Shown: positions 21,357 through 34,730, numbered from the stretch's first letter. The stretch is DNA of 64,000 nt from Morchella semilibera (GCA_009192285.1 CM018607.1:124001-188000), one strand, 5' to 3'. Notes: generated from the sequence alone by a model not told the origin. Made by a program: numbers and translations.

Positions 21357-24110
21357 GGTAAAACGGGTCTTTATTTGTTTATTAGAGCGATTTTACCAAA
21401 CATGTCTTTCTCCCACTCTTTAATGTCCCTTTTGATGTCTCTTTCGGATGCAGGCTTTGAGGTAATTCGACTACGCGGGTACTAAAAAATGTCCTCCTTC
21501 AGACCTTTTCTAATACCCCCACGCGGACCACTAAAATGTCTTTTTTGGTCCTTTTTGCTTATACCTTCCCTCATGCCGCCTCTCACCTACTGTTATAGTA
21601 CCAAAACCGATAGTAGAAATATATGCCCCTCCCTTACGCCTTTTCTTAGTGCCTTGGTCTTCTGTCTTTCTGTTTTCTTATACAAAGCTCTAGCTTCTAT
21701 ATGCTGTCCCGGTGGATAGGCTTCTGGCCATTATACGTTTTGCTGGCACGAAGACCTTGGCCGATTGGCAAGAAATGGTTTATTACCGCCTTTTCCCATC
21801 CCTTGACTTATTATACCTTTTCCGGCGCCACCTTCAAGTCAATTCTATAAGCCCACGATACAGGGATTTACTATATGGATTGGTAGCGGAGGTGAGAGGA
21901 AACGGGCCGTCTAATTGCAGCTCCCCGGGTTCGGCCACAAGCTGTTTTTCGCCTTTGCTTTTTGGGCAGATATTGTTGGTTGTCAAAAATAACCGGAGAT
22001 CTTCGTTAGAATGCAGCCTTATACCACAACCATAAAAGAAATAAGACAAGGGGTTTCAAAAATATGAAGGAAAAACAAGAGCGACCGGCAGTGGCTGTGT
22101 GCCCTAGGTGGGACTTGTGGTTTAAGATGCGTAGATGGGGTCGAAAGGGACCCCGAGTGAGTTGACGCCCTCGATGGGATGGAGCTGGTACCTGAGGAGG
22201 AGCCTGTATCAGCTGATCATCAACTACCTAAGAAGTGTATATAAACGCATTATGGGATGAATAACGGGAAGCCAGCCTCGCAACCAAGCGAGCGGCCTAG
22301 GACAACCAAATTTTGAAAGTACTAGCTTGAGGCCGTAAAAAAACTCTAGACCGGTCGTGGGATTGAATCATATAGGCCGGTCACATAAGTGTGTGTTCGG
22401 CGAACATATAGTAGTTCCCAGCCCATTGATCGACTGCTCTCAGGAAACAGGCGCGGCGACCACTATAGAAACCATGTATTTGATTAGAACAACCTGAATC
22501 TGCCAGAAAATATAGCAAAAAGACTAACATTGATTACCTCTTGTGGACCACGGAAGGCATACTATCGAGCATGAAAATCCGGAACACGCGGCTAAGCATA
22601 GACACCAAAGCAGGGGGGATGCGGAGGAGGGACTAGAAACAAAATATGGGTGGGGGGAAGTGGAAAGAGAGGTGTGAGCAGATAGCTACGATAAATCAGT
22701 TATTATTTCTAGTGTCTAGTTGTTTTATTTTATTTTATTTCTTCATTGGCGCCCCCAGGGAGTGGGAGGAAAGGTTTTGCCATCGCATACGGGCTGCGTG
22801 CATGTGTGAAGCATCAATAAACCAACCAACCAATACCAGAAAAAATATTCGAGCCAAGCATGGGATTGCCGATCGAGTGAGCAACGCACAAAAAGTATAG
22901 CCTCTTATCCTATGTCCCCGCCCTCCTAGCTTCTCCGCTTGCCATTTCTCCCCTCACTATGGCACCGGGGCAATCCCGCAAGCATGGGGAAAACTACCCC
23001 CCTCTGAGTCAGGCACCCGCCCCGCTAAGGGCAAAGCGAAAGCGAAAACAGCCACCCCCCCCCTCAACTCCCGCAACTCCAAAAAACAATCACCGCCCGT
23101 GGTGATCGCACCAGAGCAGACAGATACCGTGCTAATAACAGCATCGTACTGAAGTGCGCTTACTTGATTAATTGTTACAACCATTATGATTAGGATGGGG
23201 GATAGCCGGCCTCCCACCGGATAACTTATACATAGCGTCCCAATAACGTACCCTCGATCCTCCTAGCTCTCGCCACTCTGTTACTGATACATAGGCCACT
23301 GGTCTCTCCCACGTTTCGTTTTTTGAGACTATCCGAGTTGGTTGTTAGACAGTTGAGGGGTCTTGGGGGATTCTACAATTGGATGTTATAGCACGTATCC
23401 GACATCTTTGAACTAAACTGTATGATGCTATAAGATGCACAGCGGACCTGATACGTATGTAAATTTCATAGGTTAAATTGCTATTGGTGCTTAATTTCAT
23501 CTACAGAGAATTTAACTTATCATGCTTCCACACTCCCGAAACTCCCTTACTAAACCTCCAGCGGTTGGAGGGTACGACGCATGCATATATGTAGTTAGCT
23601 AAAAAAAAACACCTTCTTCCCGTTCCACCACAAGGGCGCACATAACATCCAAGATAAAGAAATCCCCCGCGACCCCAGGCCCCCCCGCGCCATAACCTGT
23701 ATGGCAGACCAGCACCGCCCTACACAAACACCCTTGCTGCATCGGCGCTGGTCAACACCCGGAACTACACTACAGTGCACGAAACAGTACTTCGGTAAAC
23801 AAAAAAAAAACGAATTACTCTCGCGTCAACCCTAACCCTGGGGATAGAATTGTTGCGCTTCCATCCGAAAGTATAAGAACAGGTGAATTTGGAGATAGCG
23901 CATGGGATCCACATCTGAGCACTTTACCTCTTGCAACACTAACAACCACGTTGGGATAGAAAAACCCCCCACCCTCCGTGGTCGCCACACCCCCGTGGGT
24001 GCCATGAACTGCGTGACCTGCCCTAAGTACTCAAGTACTAAATCAAGCAGTCACAAACGCCCATGATGTCACAGTGTTAAGAACCTGCACCGCACCTGTA
24101 CTCGGGTAGG

Positions 24111-24156
24111 GTACCTGCATCTGTACCTGCATCTGTACCTGCATGTGTACCTGCAT
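24111..24156 (+). repeat. 12-bp minisatellite
   Basis: Four tandem copies of GTACCTGCATCT with one or two substitutions; related CCTGCA words continue to about 24230. Confidence 0.85.
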
Positions 24157-25317
24157 ACGGTGTCGTGCTGCGGTGCAGCGATCGGCGGGTGGACGCCACA
24201 TGCAGCGGACCTGCAGCCGGACCTGCAGCTCGGTTGGCTCCGAGTGAGACAGATGCGGGGTAAGAGTGGGGCAGACAACACCCAACTTGAACTCAGGAGC
24301 CGCGTTCTTTACCACACAGCAGACCCAAGCGGAGATAAAAGTTATACCTATATCGCAATATATAAGGGATTTCCAATTCTTAATTGGCGGGGCCTATCGC
24401 TGCATTAGAGTACCACTGCTGTTAATTAACAAGCTGGGGCGGCAACCTAGCGGTAAGCGATTGGCCCCATCGTCGCCACCGTCCCTACCAGCTTAATTCC
24501 ATGTGCAGCCCATCTTCGACGAGAGCCACAACACGCCCCCTACGGCTCCTACGACGCGCGCGGAATTCGGGTTGAGGGTTTCGGATGCGCGGCTTACTTG
24601 CTCACCGCCATCTAGTATGTCGCTCTCCCGCGGGCCCTATGGGAGGGCTGCTAGACGTCGTGGCGGGAGGAGGGGGCGCTGGGGGGACTCGGGGCGGAGG
24701 TGGCCAGCGCCATGGGCTAGGCGTATGGGCTGCCGTGCGAGGGCCGGTCGTGCTGGGGCGTTCGTGCAGATGGGGTATATGATCTTTCAGGACAGTGTGT
24801 GCGGGGGGGGGGTGTTGGCATGCACTACTACATATGGTTATCGAGGCGGCATGCTACCTCCTCTACCGCAGCCGGATTCGGAGTTTGTGTTCCGGTTTGA
24901 GTTGGCGTGTTTGAGTCAAGCACCGCACCGCAATGAACCGTATTGTGTAGTACGTACAGGGCACGGGATCACCGTACTGTACCGTATGTACGTATCGGAT
25001 GTATCGTATCGTACAGAGTCCCAGGAAATCGGGCAGGGAGTTATACTATTACCTATGCGTCTGGGCGTCCATATGGGCTTCATATCGTGCTCACATGGTT
25101 CCGAATTGTGATATATACGGTACCGTGTAGTGCGGTGCGTACGGTGCGGCGTTTAATTACATACCCTGTACGGTGCGTGCAGTGCGGCGCAGCGCGTTAC
25201 GTACGGTACGGTGTCAATTCCGTGTCCGTTTTGGTTTGCTGGATTTGCTGGTCAACTCTCCGATTATGCCATGTCTGGATGATTATGATGAATTGGGGTG
25301 GGGGTGTAGGGTGTAGG

Positions 25318-25404
25318 TGAAGCCGTAGAAATGAAGCCATAGAGATGAAGCCATAGAGATGAAGCCATAGAGATGAAGCCATAGAGATGAAGATGTAGAG
25401 ATAA
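25318..25404 (+). repeat. 14-bp minisatellite
   Basis: Five to six tandem copies of GAAGCCATAGAGAT, degrading into GAAGATGTAGAGAT at the right end. The period is 14, so it is not a codon-preserving repeat. Confidence 0.85.
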
Positions 25405-28400
25405 GATGTAGAGCTCTAGAGGTGATGGTGTAGTGGGGGAGGTGCAGTGGGGAAGGTGTAGTGGAGGTATGGTATCTCCAAGTCGCCAGCCCTAAACCTT
25501 GCTCCGAACCCTAACCCTGCTTGCCCATTAGACTTTTTGACAATCCTACATACCCTATGTACAGATGTCCACGATAATGTCTACCCCTAGTAGCTAGCCT
25601 TTCCATTTGTTCCCACTCCACCACCCCACAATAATGAAGCCCACGTAGTGGTGTTTCCTCTCAGTCCTTTATTCAATTATGCTCCAAGTGATTCAGGTTA
25701 GAATGTCTTTTTGAAAATCGGCCGTTTGCGTTAATATTCGGGGCTTTTTGGCTTAATAATATGTCAAACCGTACTCAGGTATAATATATTCTTATGTGGA
25801 ATGTCTCGAGGCATAGTTAGAGTACAACACCTGATCATTCCGTGCAGGGATCGATCCCTCCACCGATGATTGACTGAGAGGCGGAGGTCAGACTCACGAG
25901 TTATCCAAGGCTACTTACTAAACTATGGCACGAAAAGCCATAAAGCCACACCAGACCCGGAAGTGTCGCGTACAAATATGTTGCAACACCTTTTTAAACT
26001 TCAAGCAGAATAACCAAAAGCAACATTCTATAGCTAAGTAGCCGGTCTAGGAAACCCATCCTGCTGGTAAGATTTGGAATAACAATGTTTCTCTACAATC
26101 CTGTTAAACATTATTTGGCTATGGTGGATATTCAACTTACCCCGACTTTAAGTACACCCAATCCGAACCCCAATGGAAAAGCGAAAATAGAAGTGGATAG
26201 GCACTACAGCCTCTGAACTATGATTACCACTTTGTATGACCTCACTTCTTCTTTACCTCTGCTGCAGTTCTCATTGGCATGCTGTCGATGATTTTATATA
26301 CCTTTTCCCAATCAAGCCTTCCCTACCCTTTTCCAGCTTGCGCTTCAAGAACAGATATGTTTTCATTCGGTGTAGCCTCTCTTTACCTTCCGGACGTGTC
26401 AAAAGGCATCGTGGGCTGTATTACGGGTACGGGGGTGCCAAGCTGGGGGCACTCGTTGTTACGCCACTCGTTGTTTCCTCACTTTTTTCCTGCAGGCGCA
26501 CATTACCGCCGTCTGCGTTTTTTTTGTGGGCTTGTGGTGAGGTCGTAGTAGTAGCGAGTGATAACCCATGTTGGCATCGGGCTAGAAGGTGGTGTTGTAT
26601 ATATCATCTAGAGAATAGTAGGGTCGTGCGGTGGGGGGTACAGGAGGCAACTACTGGATGGGGGTGGGGGTAGGACCGGGCGATATCTCATAGTGGAGGT
26701 GTAGGCTGTGTAGTCAGCCCGCCCGGGTATAGAGCTGTTGTGGTAGGTGTAGGAGGGGTTGGAGCTGCAAGTCTGGAAGGGGGTTGGGCGTGGGGGTGGG
26801 CGTTGTGGTGGTAGAAGGCGAGGTCGTAGTGAAGGGTAAGAGCTACACTACTGGTAGAAGTCGACGGATGGCAAGGTCCGGCCGTCTTGTTTCAATTACA
26901 TCTACGCTGTGCACCCCTTCCACGGCTGGCATGCCTTTCAGCACACGAACCCCTTCAGTGGAGTCAGCACCGAGCGATTGATATGGATTAAAGGGTTTTT
27001 TTGGGGGGAGGGCGATGTCAGAGATTGAGAGATGCTACGAAATACTTCTACACTAGTACACGAACACGATAAAGAGGTAGAGAGTTGAAAACCTAATGAG
27101 GGGGAAAGACCCCATATTTATTCCGAATAAATGTAACACAAAAAAGATATAATGAGAGACATATAACCCGTAATCCGCTGACAAAAAGTATAAATCAATC
27201 CCATATGAGTAAGACAATGAAACCTCATGACCCACATACTATTGCTCATGTGCGAGCGTAACTAAACCAAGACACGATACTGCCCCAACGAAAAGAAATG
27301 TGACCTGCTTGCTATCCATACATCATCCCGCTTGGCGCTCCCAGCATAATACGGCTTGCAAGTCAAATGGAGAAAGGCTGGTATCGATCATGGTACGGCC
27401 GCGGCCCCTGCAGAATCAAGGGAGAGGCACAGTACTGGCAGCTTTCCAAGCAAGCCTTCATATCTAGGGAGGGTTTGATCCCTTACCGCTACTGCATACA
27501 TGTATCCCCCTTTGCGAGGACTGGTGATGAAGGCTGGGGATCATCAAGTGTCTCCAGGGCCCCTGCGGCCCGTAGAAGATGCCCTATCTCATCACGGTGG
27601 TACATCAAAGCCATCGTCAGCGGTGTGCGGCCCTTGTTGTCCCGTACGCTCACGTCCACTCCGTCCGCGGCCAGCAGCATGGCCATAATCTCCTTTGCGC
27701 CGGAATCCGCGGCAAAATGCAACGCTGTGCGGCCCTGGTTGTCTCGTGCGTTCACGTCCACTCCGTCCGCGGCCAGCAGCATGGCCGGAATCCCCTTTCC
27801 GCCGGAACCCGCGGCAGAACGCAGTGGGGTGCGGCCCCCCGTTGTCTCGCACATCGACGTCCACTCCTTCTGGGACTGGCATAGCCACAACCACCCCACG
27901 AACGGGCCCCGCAGCAAAGTGCAGCGGTGTGCAGCCCCCGTTGTCTCGCGCGCTCACGTCCACTCCATCCGCGGCCAGCAGCACGGTTGTAGCCTCCTTC
28001 CGGCCGAGACCCGCGGCGAAATGCAGCGGTGTGCGGCCCACGTTGTCTCGTTCGTTCACGTCCACTCCGTCCGCGGCGAGCAGCATGGCCGTAATCTCCT
28101 TTCGGCCGGAAATCGCGGCAAAATACAGCGGTGTGTGGCCGTCGTTGTCTCGTGCGTTCACGTCCACTCCGCCCGCAGCCAGCAGCATGACCGTAATCTC
28201 CTTTCCGGCGAAACCCGCGGCAAAATGCAGCGGTGTGCGGCCCTCGTTGTCTCGTGCGTTCACATCCACTCCGTCCGCGGCCAGCAGCATGGCCGTAATC
28301 TCCTTTTCACCGCACTCGGCGGCAAGATGCAGCGGTGTGCAGCCCTCGTTGTCTCGTGCGTTCACTTCAACTCCGTCCACGGCCAGCAGCATGGCCATAA

Positions 28401-28485
28401 TCTCCTTTTCACGGGCAAAATACAGTGGTGTGCGGCCCTCATTGTTTCGTGCATTCGCTTCAGCGCCCGCGGCAAGCAGCGTGGC

Positions 28486-29510
28486 CGTCACCTCCTTTTT
28501 ACCGGAGTTGGCGGCAAGATGCAGCGGTGTGCGGTCCTTGTTGTCTCGTGCATTCGCTTCAGCGCCCGCGGCCAGCAGCATGGCTGTAATCTCCTTTTTA
28601 CCTGACTCGGCGGCAAGATGCAGCGGTGTGCGGTCCTGGTTGTCTCGTGCATTCGCTTCAGCGCCCGCGGCCAGCAGCATGGCCGTAATCTCCTTCCCGC
28701 TGGGATCCGCGGCAAAAAGGAGCCGTTTTGGGCCGGAACCCGCGGCAAGATGCAGCGGTGTGCAGCCCTCGTTGTCTCGTGCGTTCACTTCAACTCCGTC
28801 CAGGGCCAGCAGCATGGCCGCAATCTCATTTTTACGGGCAAAGTGCAGCGGTGTGCGGTCCTGGTTGTCTCGTGCATTCGCTTCAGCGCCCGCGGCCAGC
28901 AGCATGGCCGTAATCTCCTTTTTACCTGACTCGGCGGCAAGATGCAGCGGTGTGCAGCCCTCGTTGTCTCGTGCGTTCACTTCAACTCCGTCCAGGCCAG
29001 CAGCATGGCCGCAATCTCATTTTTACGGGCAAAGTGCAGCGGTGTGCGGTCCTGGTAGTCTCGTGCATTCGCTTCAGCGCCCGCGGCCAGCAGCATGGCC
29101 GTAATCTCCTTTTTACCTGACTCGGCGGCAAGATGCAGCGGTGTGCGGTCCTGGTTGTCTCGTGCATTCGCTTCAGCGCCCGCGGCCAGCAGCATGGCCG
29201 TAATCTCCTTCCCGCTGGGATCCGCGGCAAAAAGGAGCCGTTTTGGGCCGGAACCCGCGGCAAGATGCAGCGGTGTGCAGCCCTCGTTGTCTCGTGCGTT
29301 CACTTCAACTCCGTCCAGGGCCAGCAGCATGGCCGCAATCTCATTTTCACGGGCAAAGTGCAGCGGTGTGCGGTCCTGGTAGTCTCGTGCATTCGCTTCA
29401 GCGCCCGCGGCCAGCAGCATGGCCGTAATCTCCTTTTTACCGGACTCGGCGGCAGAATGCAGCGGTGTGCGGCCTGCATATTTTGTGTTCACGTCCACTC
29501 CATCCACCGC
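28486..29510 (-). repeat. 516-bp duplicated block inside the ankyrin array
   Basis: The block around 28618-29000 recurs at 29133-29515 with a 515-bp offset (172 codons less the one deleted base). The distinctive interrupted module GPKRLLFAADPSGKEIT appears once in each copy. The two copies differ at very few positions, so the duplication or a conversion event is recent. Confidence 0.85.
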
Positions 29511-31266
29511 TAGCAACATGGCCACAATCCCCTTGTGACCTCGAGACACGGCCCACCACAGCGCTGTGCCGCCCCTCGCCCCCGCGTTCACGTCCACTCG
29601 ACCCGTGGCCAGCAGCATGCCCACAATCTCCTCGGAGCCGAGACGCGCCGCCAAGGCTATTGGTGCTTGTCCCTCCAGTTCAGTTGCATTCACATCCACC
29701 CCATGCATGGCCAACAGCATACGTATGATATCCACATGCTGGTGTTCTGTAGCCGTAAGCAATGGTGTTGCCCCTTGACGATTCCCGGTGTTCACTTGAG
29801 TCGGGTTCAATTGTTCCAGTACGTGCGGCAGGCCATAGTAACATGCACTCCAGAACGGGGTAACCACGCCGCCATCACTAGCTGTTCCCTGTAAGTCCTG
29901 TTCCCTATTTCTCGCCTGAAGACCCCATTTGCGGTAGGCCGTTGGGTGTTTGAAGAACTTCATGCAACTGCCGACACTCAACGGGCCCCAGAGGTGGGCG
30001 TGGGTTCCCCAATAGCGTACGGCATACGCGCTAAGATCGCGCAGTTGGCACCCCTCGATGGATTCTGGCTCGTAGGTTAGCACTGTGAGGCATATGTCCG
30101 CCATGTACGCGTGGCCACTCTCCTGGGCAAACTCGGATTGGCGCTGCAGATACTCCTGCACGGAGAAGTGCGCAAAGCGTAGGGTCCCCAACGTTTCGTC
30201 AAAGATGACAAGGTTCTGGCAGGCGCCGAGGATCCTCTGCAATGTCCATTCGAGCTGTCCCTTGTCTGGCCCAGTGAGCGTGTTTTTGGGCTCCACCGCC
30301 AAGGATTGGATTATCGTATCGATCGAGGAGGGCTCCTGGGCGAAGAATATCCACTTGAGCACCTTCTTGGCGACGCTGGCACGTGAGCTCGTCTGCGATT
30401 CGATGCCGTCGACTATGCGGCCGTAGGTGGTGTCCAGGTCCTTGGGCAAGGAGCCTAGTGCCTTGCGCACATCGGTCTCCGTGCTTTCATTGCAGATGGC
30501 GATAATTTGGAACTGCGCCCACATGAACCTGAAACAAGGACGTTAGCCAGATGTAAGACTCCAGGATCCATGACCCGTACATTCCGTTCGCCCTTTCCTT
30601 CAGGGTTGACTTTATATGGTCCTTCAACTCTTTGGATACAAAATCTCCTTCCAACAGCGGTGCCTCCTCGTCCTCCAATTCCCTGGGGTTTGAGCGGCGT
30701 TCGATCTCAGTCTCGATATAGTGGTCGATGTCCTTCGTATTGTCAGTTGCGTCGATATAATGGCTGGAGTGGTCGAGTAGTGTGTTTTGAATATCCTCAC
30801 TGTTTCGGCCCGTGACGAAGACCCTTGTTGAATCCGATTCCGAGACGATACGATTCAACGCGCGAAATAGATGCCTTCTCTTTTCCTTGTTACACTCGTC
30901 GAGAGCATCGATGATGAGGGTGACCCTGGTGAACCCCCGGCACAGGTCGATAATCAGGTCTCTGCTCTCCTCAACGCCAGGAGGGCCAGATGAATGGCCA
31001 TCTTTTTCCCGTTTCTCATAACTCGCCAGAACTGCCTTTGGTAGGGTTTCTGAGTCCTCGCCTATCGCAAAGCATAACTGCTTAACGATGGCCCTCAAGA
31101 TTGACTCTGGGTCATTCCTACCCTCTTCCGAGTAGTGGCAGTAGAAGTAAACCACTGTATATCCGCTCCCACGAAGGCTCCTTGCCTCTTCCCGGAGGTG
31201 GTCGACAATCCGTGAGCTATGTAAAGTGAGCCTAAATGATTAACAGAATCGGTTTTGAGGACTTAC

Positions 31267-31291
31267 GCCAGATAGCTCTTTCCACATCCAG
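31267..31291 (-). other. 25-nt micro-exon carrying the P-loop
   Basis: Exon 7 of the NLR gene. It is flanked by introns of 57 nt upstream and 50 nt downstream (in transcript order), both GT..AG, and supplies AGCGKSYLA, completing GGAGCGKS with the end of exon 6. Skipping it would delete the ATP-binding loop and shift the frame (25 is not a multiple of 3). Confidence 0.7.
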
Positions 31292-34032
31292 CTAGTGAGC
31301 TCGTTGTCAGTAGGGATCCTTGGAAATGGTATGTATCTCTGCACGTACCTCCTCCACGTAACCAAAATATGGATGATTTATTAGACATCCCCCATGCCCG
31401 GTATTTCTCATGTTGCAGAAGCCAGCTTCCGGTGCCTTCACGGCGGCGTTTGCTGAAATAGACATGATGATCGTTAAATGGCATCTTTGACAGCCACATC
31501 AATATCTCCGAACGCCTTCCACCTACACGAGAGGGAGTTTATTCTCGGTATTTCCAAACATGGATGCAGGGATCATTCCTTGCTCACCTTTCACAATCTC
31601 AAACATCCGTTCAACTGAGGATTGGATTTTCATGAGCGGTGCCTGCAGTTCGCCTAGAAGGCATTTAAGGGTTTCTGCATTCTCGATTTGAACTACCACC
31701 GATTAGCCCCCTTTCGCCTTGATGGGTATAAGAGGATAGGGTATAGAAGGACAGGGCATATACGAGTTCGTCCGGCGTCGGCAGCTACATCGCTCGGTGT
31801 CAGTAAAGTAGTAGATTTTAAAGACTCGCGTGGGGCGTCATATCTAACCCTCCTTCTCAGCAACCCCGGCATTGCTGGTAACATCCCCTTCCAAAGCTTG
31901 CATGCGTAGCAGCATGCTCTTGGATCCATCCAAGAAGCTGTTACATACCTGAACTGTAGCAACGACATATCAGAACAGGGCTTTTGAAGTTACTGCAAGA
32001 AGAACTCTCACCCGCGGTGCCTTTTTGGAGATGCTCTTCGGCATAGAGCAGGTATTCCAATACTGATACGTATAGATCAACAATAGAGTCAACAAGCTGT
32101 CGCGAAATTGTCAAGCTCTCATTTATGTAAAGTCTCTCGTAGATATCGCAGCAGCAGATGATGCGCAAGAGCCTAGAAAAGCTCTCGCCGATGGATTTCA
32201 TGTTTTCCATGTGCGCAGATACAACCTAGGGTAGGTGAGCACAGAGGCCGAGTCGAGTAACCAAACGTCTCATGAACTCCAGGTAGTCCAATCAGTCCGT
32301 CAATGCTCCACCAGGGACTTACATTCAGGAGAAATCGGAAACCTGCCCATGCCAGCGCGACAACGTCAGGGTTATGCTGAATTGCAATGTCGCCTATAAC
32401 GGCGTACTTCTGGAGTTGCTCTACGGTAGACTGCATATACTCGTGATACCATCGCTTCGTCTGATCGATCGATTGTTTCTTCTCTTTAACCTCATCAATG
32501 AGTGACGTGACTAGGTTCATATCGCAGCTTTCGCCTTTAAGGAGTCTTTCTCGCCGTTCCTTCGGTAGCTTTGCTTGGGCCTCTTGCCAGAGATTGGTTC
32601 TCTTCATCGCTGCGATTCTACCGCCGCTAGTGACCCACATGCATTAATCCACATTGCGCAACTTGATATAGAAAATCCCCTTCTCTTTTTCTCTCTCTTT
32701 TTTTTTTCTTTTTTCTCCCGGGGGGGGGGGGGTGGGGCGGGCACTTACCCGATCATAAGCGCGCCCTCCGCAGACGGAGGGATTGGAGTTGAAGTTGGCC
32801 GAGGGTTAGGTGAAGGTGGCCGAGTTGGAGCTTTGGAGGTTCCGATCGAAACACTTTTATGTTATTTATTAGAATTTGAACACATTGATTATCTGATCTG
32901 GTGATATCTTACCTAACACTGGCAGGCGCCCCAGCTCCGGGAGCGGCTTTGTCCGGAACCTGCGGAGAATCTCTTATACCCGGGGCGGATACTGATCTCC
33001 TGAGGTCGTGGGCAGGGCTAGGGGAAGATTATCAGGGTCCGTTGTGTAGATATAAGTGGGGGGATGTACGCACATGTTGAGGGAAGTATTTTGGCCGTTG
33101 GACGTGGTATCGCGATGTTGGATGGTATCCTGGGAGGTGTTGGCTGACAAGGCAGGAGTGGGAGTGCTACTACTAGCTTTTACTTTCGGGCGGCGAGAGC
33201 TATGGCCTGGAAGCCATTTCTCTTTGAATCGTGTAATTAAGCCCATGTTGCCTCTTGAGCCGTCAAGGACCTTGCCTTGGACTCGAAGACACTTTCTAGA
33301 GTGGTGCTGTAGCTGGGGATTGCGTTTTAGAACGAGATAAAAGTGGTGTTGGTAAAAGGTTGTGGGTTTGTGTAGTATATCGTACTAGCAGGGCGGTCGT
33401 GTTGATGTATAAGACCTCTCAGCCCCGTGTTGTAAATAAAAAGCGGGGATTTGGGCTGATACGCGCAGCTCAACGGATCGGACCAATGAGAGAGGTCCAG
33501 CCCCCAACAAATGGGTGCGCGTGGCTCATATAAACCAACTCTTACTTCCCTAGCCACAGTCCCCTCGGCCAAGCCCTGATCAAATACGGCTAGTGTGGAT
33601 ACACGGACTTGGCAAATCTTTTCTATGTTGACCGCCTAGAATGTCCCTCCACTTTGAAAATACACAACAGCAGCAATAAGAACTCTAAATTATTCAAACC
33701 AGATGGAATATGTTGACAAGATACTAGAGATAATTTGGGTCCGTTTACAGGCAATATCTGTTGCTGCTAGAAAACTCAGCGTGAGAATCTGTACTTTTAT
33801 GTATGGCGCGGCGCGTCTTAAAGGCATATTTCAGCTGGAACAATCTTGGCTACTCCGAATGCTTTTGAACCAATTAGAGCATTGTGATCCAGCCACTTTA
33901 TTCCAGCCACTTTATAGCTGGAAACAACATCTTAGCCGCAACTCTGTAATGAAGGGGTATAAATGGGTATAATACTGTTCCACTTCACCAGGTCTTGGCG
34001 GTTTTTACATACAAAAACATGTAAATGGCATC

Positions 34033-34156
34033 GCTAATAACTTCTCAACAAGACAAGATATCAAAAATCTATGAAGCCAAAATCCTTATCATACCTATAC
34101 CTACAATTTGGCTTCATAGACTTTTGATATCCTATCTGGTTGAAAAGTTATTCGCA
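34033..34156 (+). mobile_element. Inverted-repeat element with 50-bp arms
   Basis: The left arm GCTAATAACTTCTCAACAAG...ATCTATGAAGCCAAAAT is matched by the right arm ATTTGGCTTCATAGAC...GAAAAGTTATTCGC, leaving a spacer of only about 22 bp. It would form a long near-perfect hairpin. Confidence 0.8.
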
Positions 34157-34305
34157 GTGCAGTTTAGGTCACCTTTAAGGCGCGCCGCACCATACTTAAA
34201 AATACGTATATATACGCGCCTAACCTTTTGCTAAATCTATTATAGTACAAAATCGTTTCCCACATAGGCCACGCTAATTGCATGAGAGATTCTCTGTGTC
34301 TCATG

Positions 34306-34432
34306 TAATAGAGACTTTGCACAAATGGAGCCAGCTCTATCTTTCGGTAACTTGATCGGTGCCGATCCCAAAGCCTGCCGATTAGATAATCGAAATATAG
34401 AGCTGGCTCTATCTGCGCAAAGTCCCTATTAT
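34306..34432 (+). mobile_element. Inverted-repeat element (127 bp)
   Basis: Arms of about 36 bp: TAATAGAGACTTTGCACAAA on the left and TGCGCAAAGTCCCTATTAT on the right, then GAGCCAGCTCTAT and ATAGAGCTGGCTC. A diverged copy is at 12855-12932. Confidence 0.8.
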
Positions 34433-34730
34433 ATACTAGTGACATCGGTATATACTGAGATTAGGAATATATTCTAGTACATACATACGATCTATTTAAT
34501 ATAAAAACTGAGATTCACTGTCTATACTAATATACATATCGATCCTTAGAACGGATGAAATCCATCATGCTGCATCCACCCCGCATCAACACACACCCTT
34601 GGTCCAATGCCAAGGGTGTGAACTACGGATGATATTACTGATAAATTCCGTGGCTAGTTACAGCTATTTGAGTGTTGTGGTGACTAAATCGACGGCGGAA
34701 ATTGTATTGGATATGTTAGGCTTGGTGATT

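Larger units (their letters stand above)
20322..27488. other. Long gene-poor region with satellites and low-complexity DNA
   Basis: Contains a MITE (21063-21210), telomere-like motifs (21342-21356, 23828-23839, 25507-25518), a 12-bp minisatellite (24111-24156), a GTACGGTGCG-rich block (about 24940-25215) and a 14-bp minisatellite (25318-25404). Several GC-rich frames near 24.5-25.1 kb and 26.2-26.7 kb are biased by composition and show no domain. I see no supportable gene. Confidence 0.5.
27489..33246 (-). pseudogene. NACHT-ankyrin NLR/STAND receptor, frameshifted
   Basis: Nine exons, read leftward: 33246-32913, 32609-32323, 32226-32012, 31953-31849, 31692-31588, 31522-31349, 31291-31267, 31216-30581, 30528-27489. 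The junctions I checked are GT..AG and in phase. Order: Ser/Pro/Thr-rich leader; helical N-terminal domain of fungal STAND proteins (LWQEAQAKL...); linker with GTGSWLL and WGMSNKSSIFWLRG; Walker A GGAGCGKS spanning an intron; Walker B-like VTLIIDALDEC; winged-helix part; then about 24 ankyrin modules of TPLHxAA..G..EI.AMLLA type. Such receptors act in the cytosol in fungal non-self recognition and programmed cell death (family knowledge). Breaks: in-frame TAA at 32976-32974, loss of one base in a G/C triplet at 28995, gain of one in a C run at 27835-27840. It may be a recent pseudogene or a variable allele. Confidence 0.85.

Noticed and set aside
24503-25111. 202-codon frame, Gly/Arg-rich
   Set aside because: Composition follows local GC-rich low-complexity DNA; overlapping frames on the same strand are equally open and no domain is visible.
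25840-25925. Possible tRNA on the minus strand (GGATCGATCCC B-box-like word)
   Set aside because: The B-box-like word is self-complementary rather than a 5-7-5 T arm, and no A-box or acceptor pairing is visible.
27367-29513. Long plus-strand frames (up to 469 codons) opposite the ankyrin array
   Set aside because: They are antisense shadows of the near-identical ankyrin modules; their repeats (SRAFTSTPSAASSMA-type) have no fold and their ends follow the repeat unit, not gene signals.
32957-32979. 20-nt intron that would remove the early TAA of the NLR gene
   Set aside because: GTATAAG...CGCAG is too short to be spliced by known spliceosomes; a nonsense change or a different longer intron is more likely.
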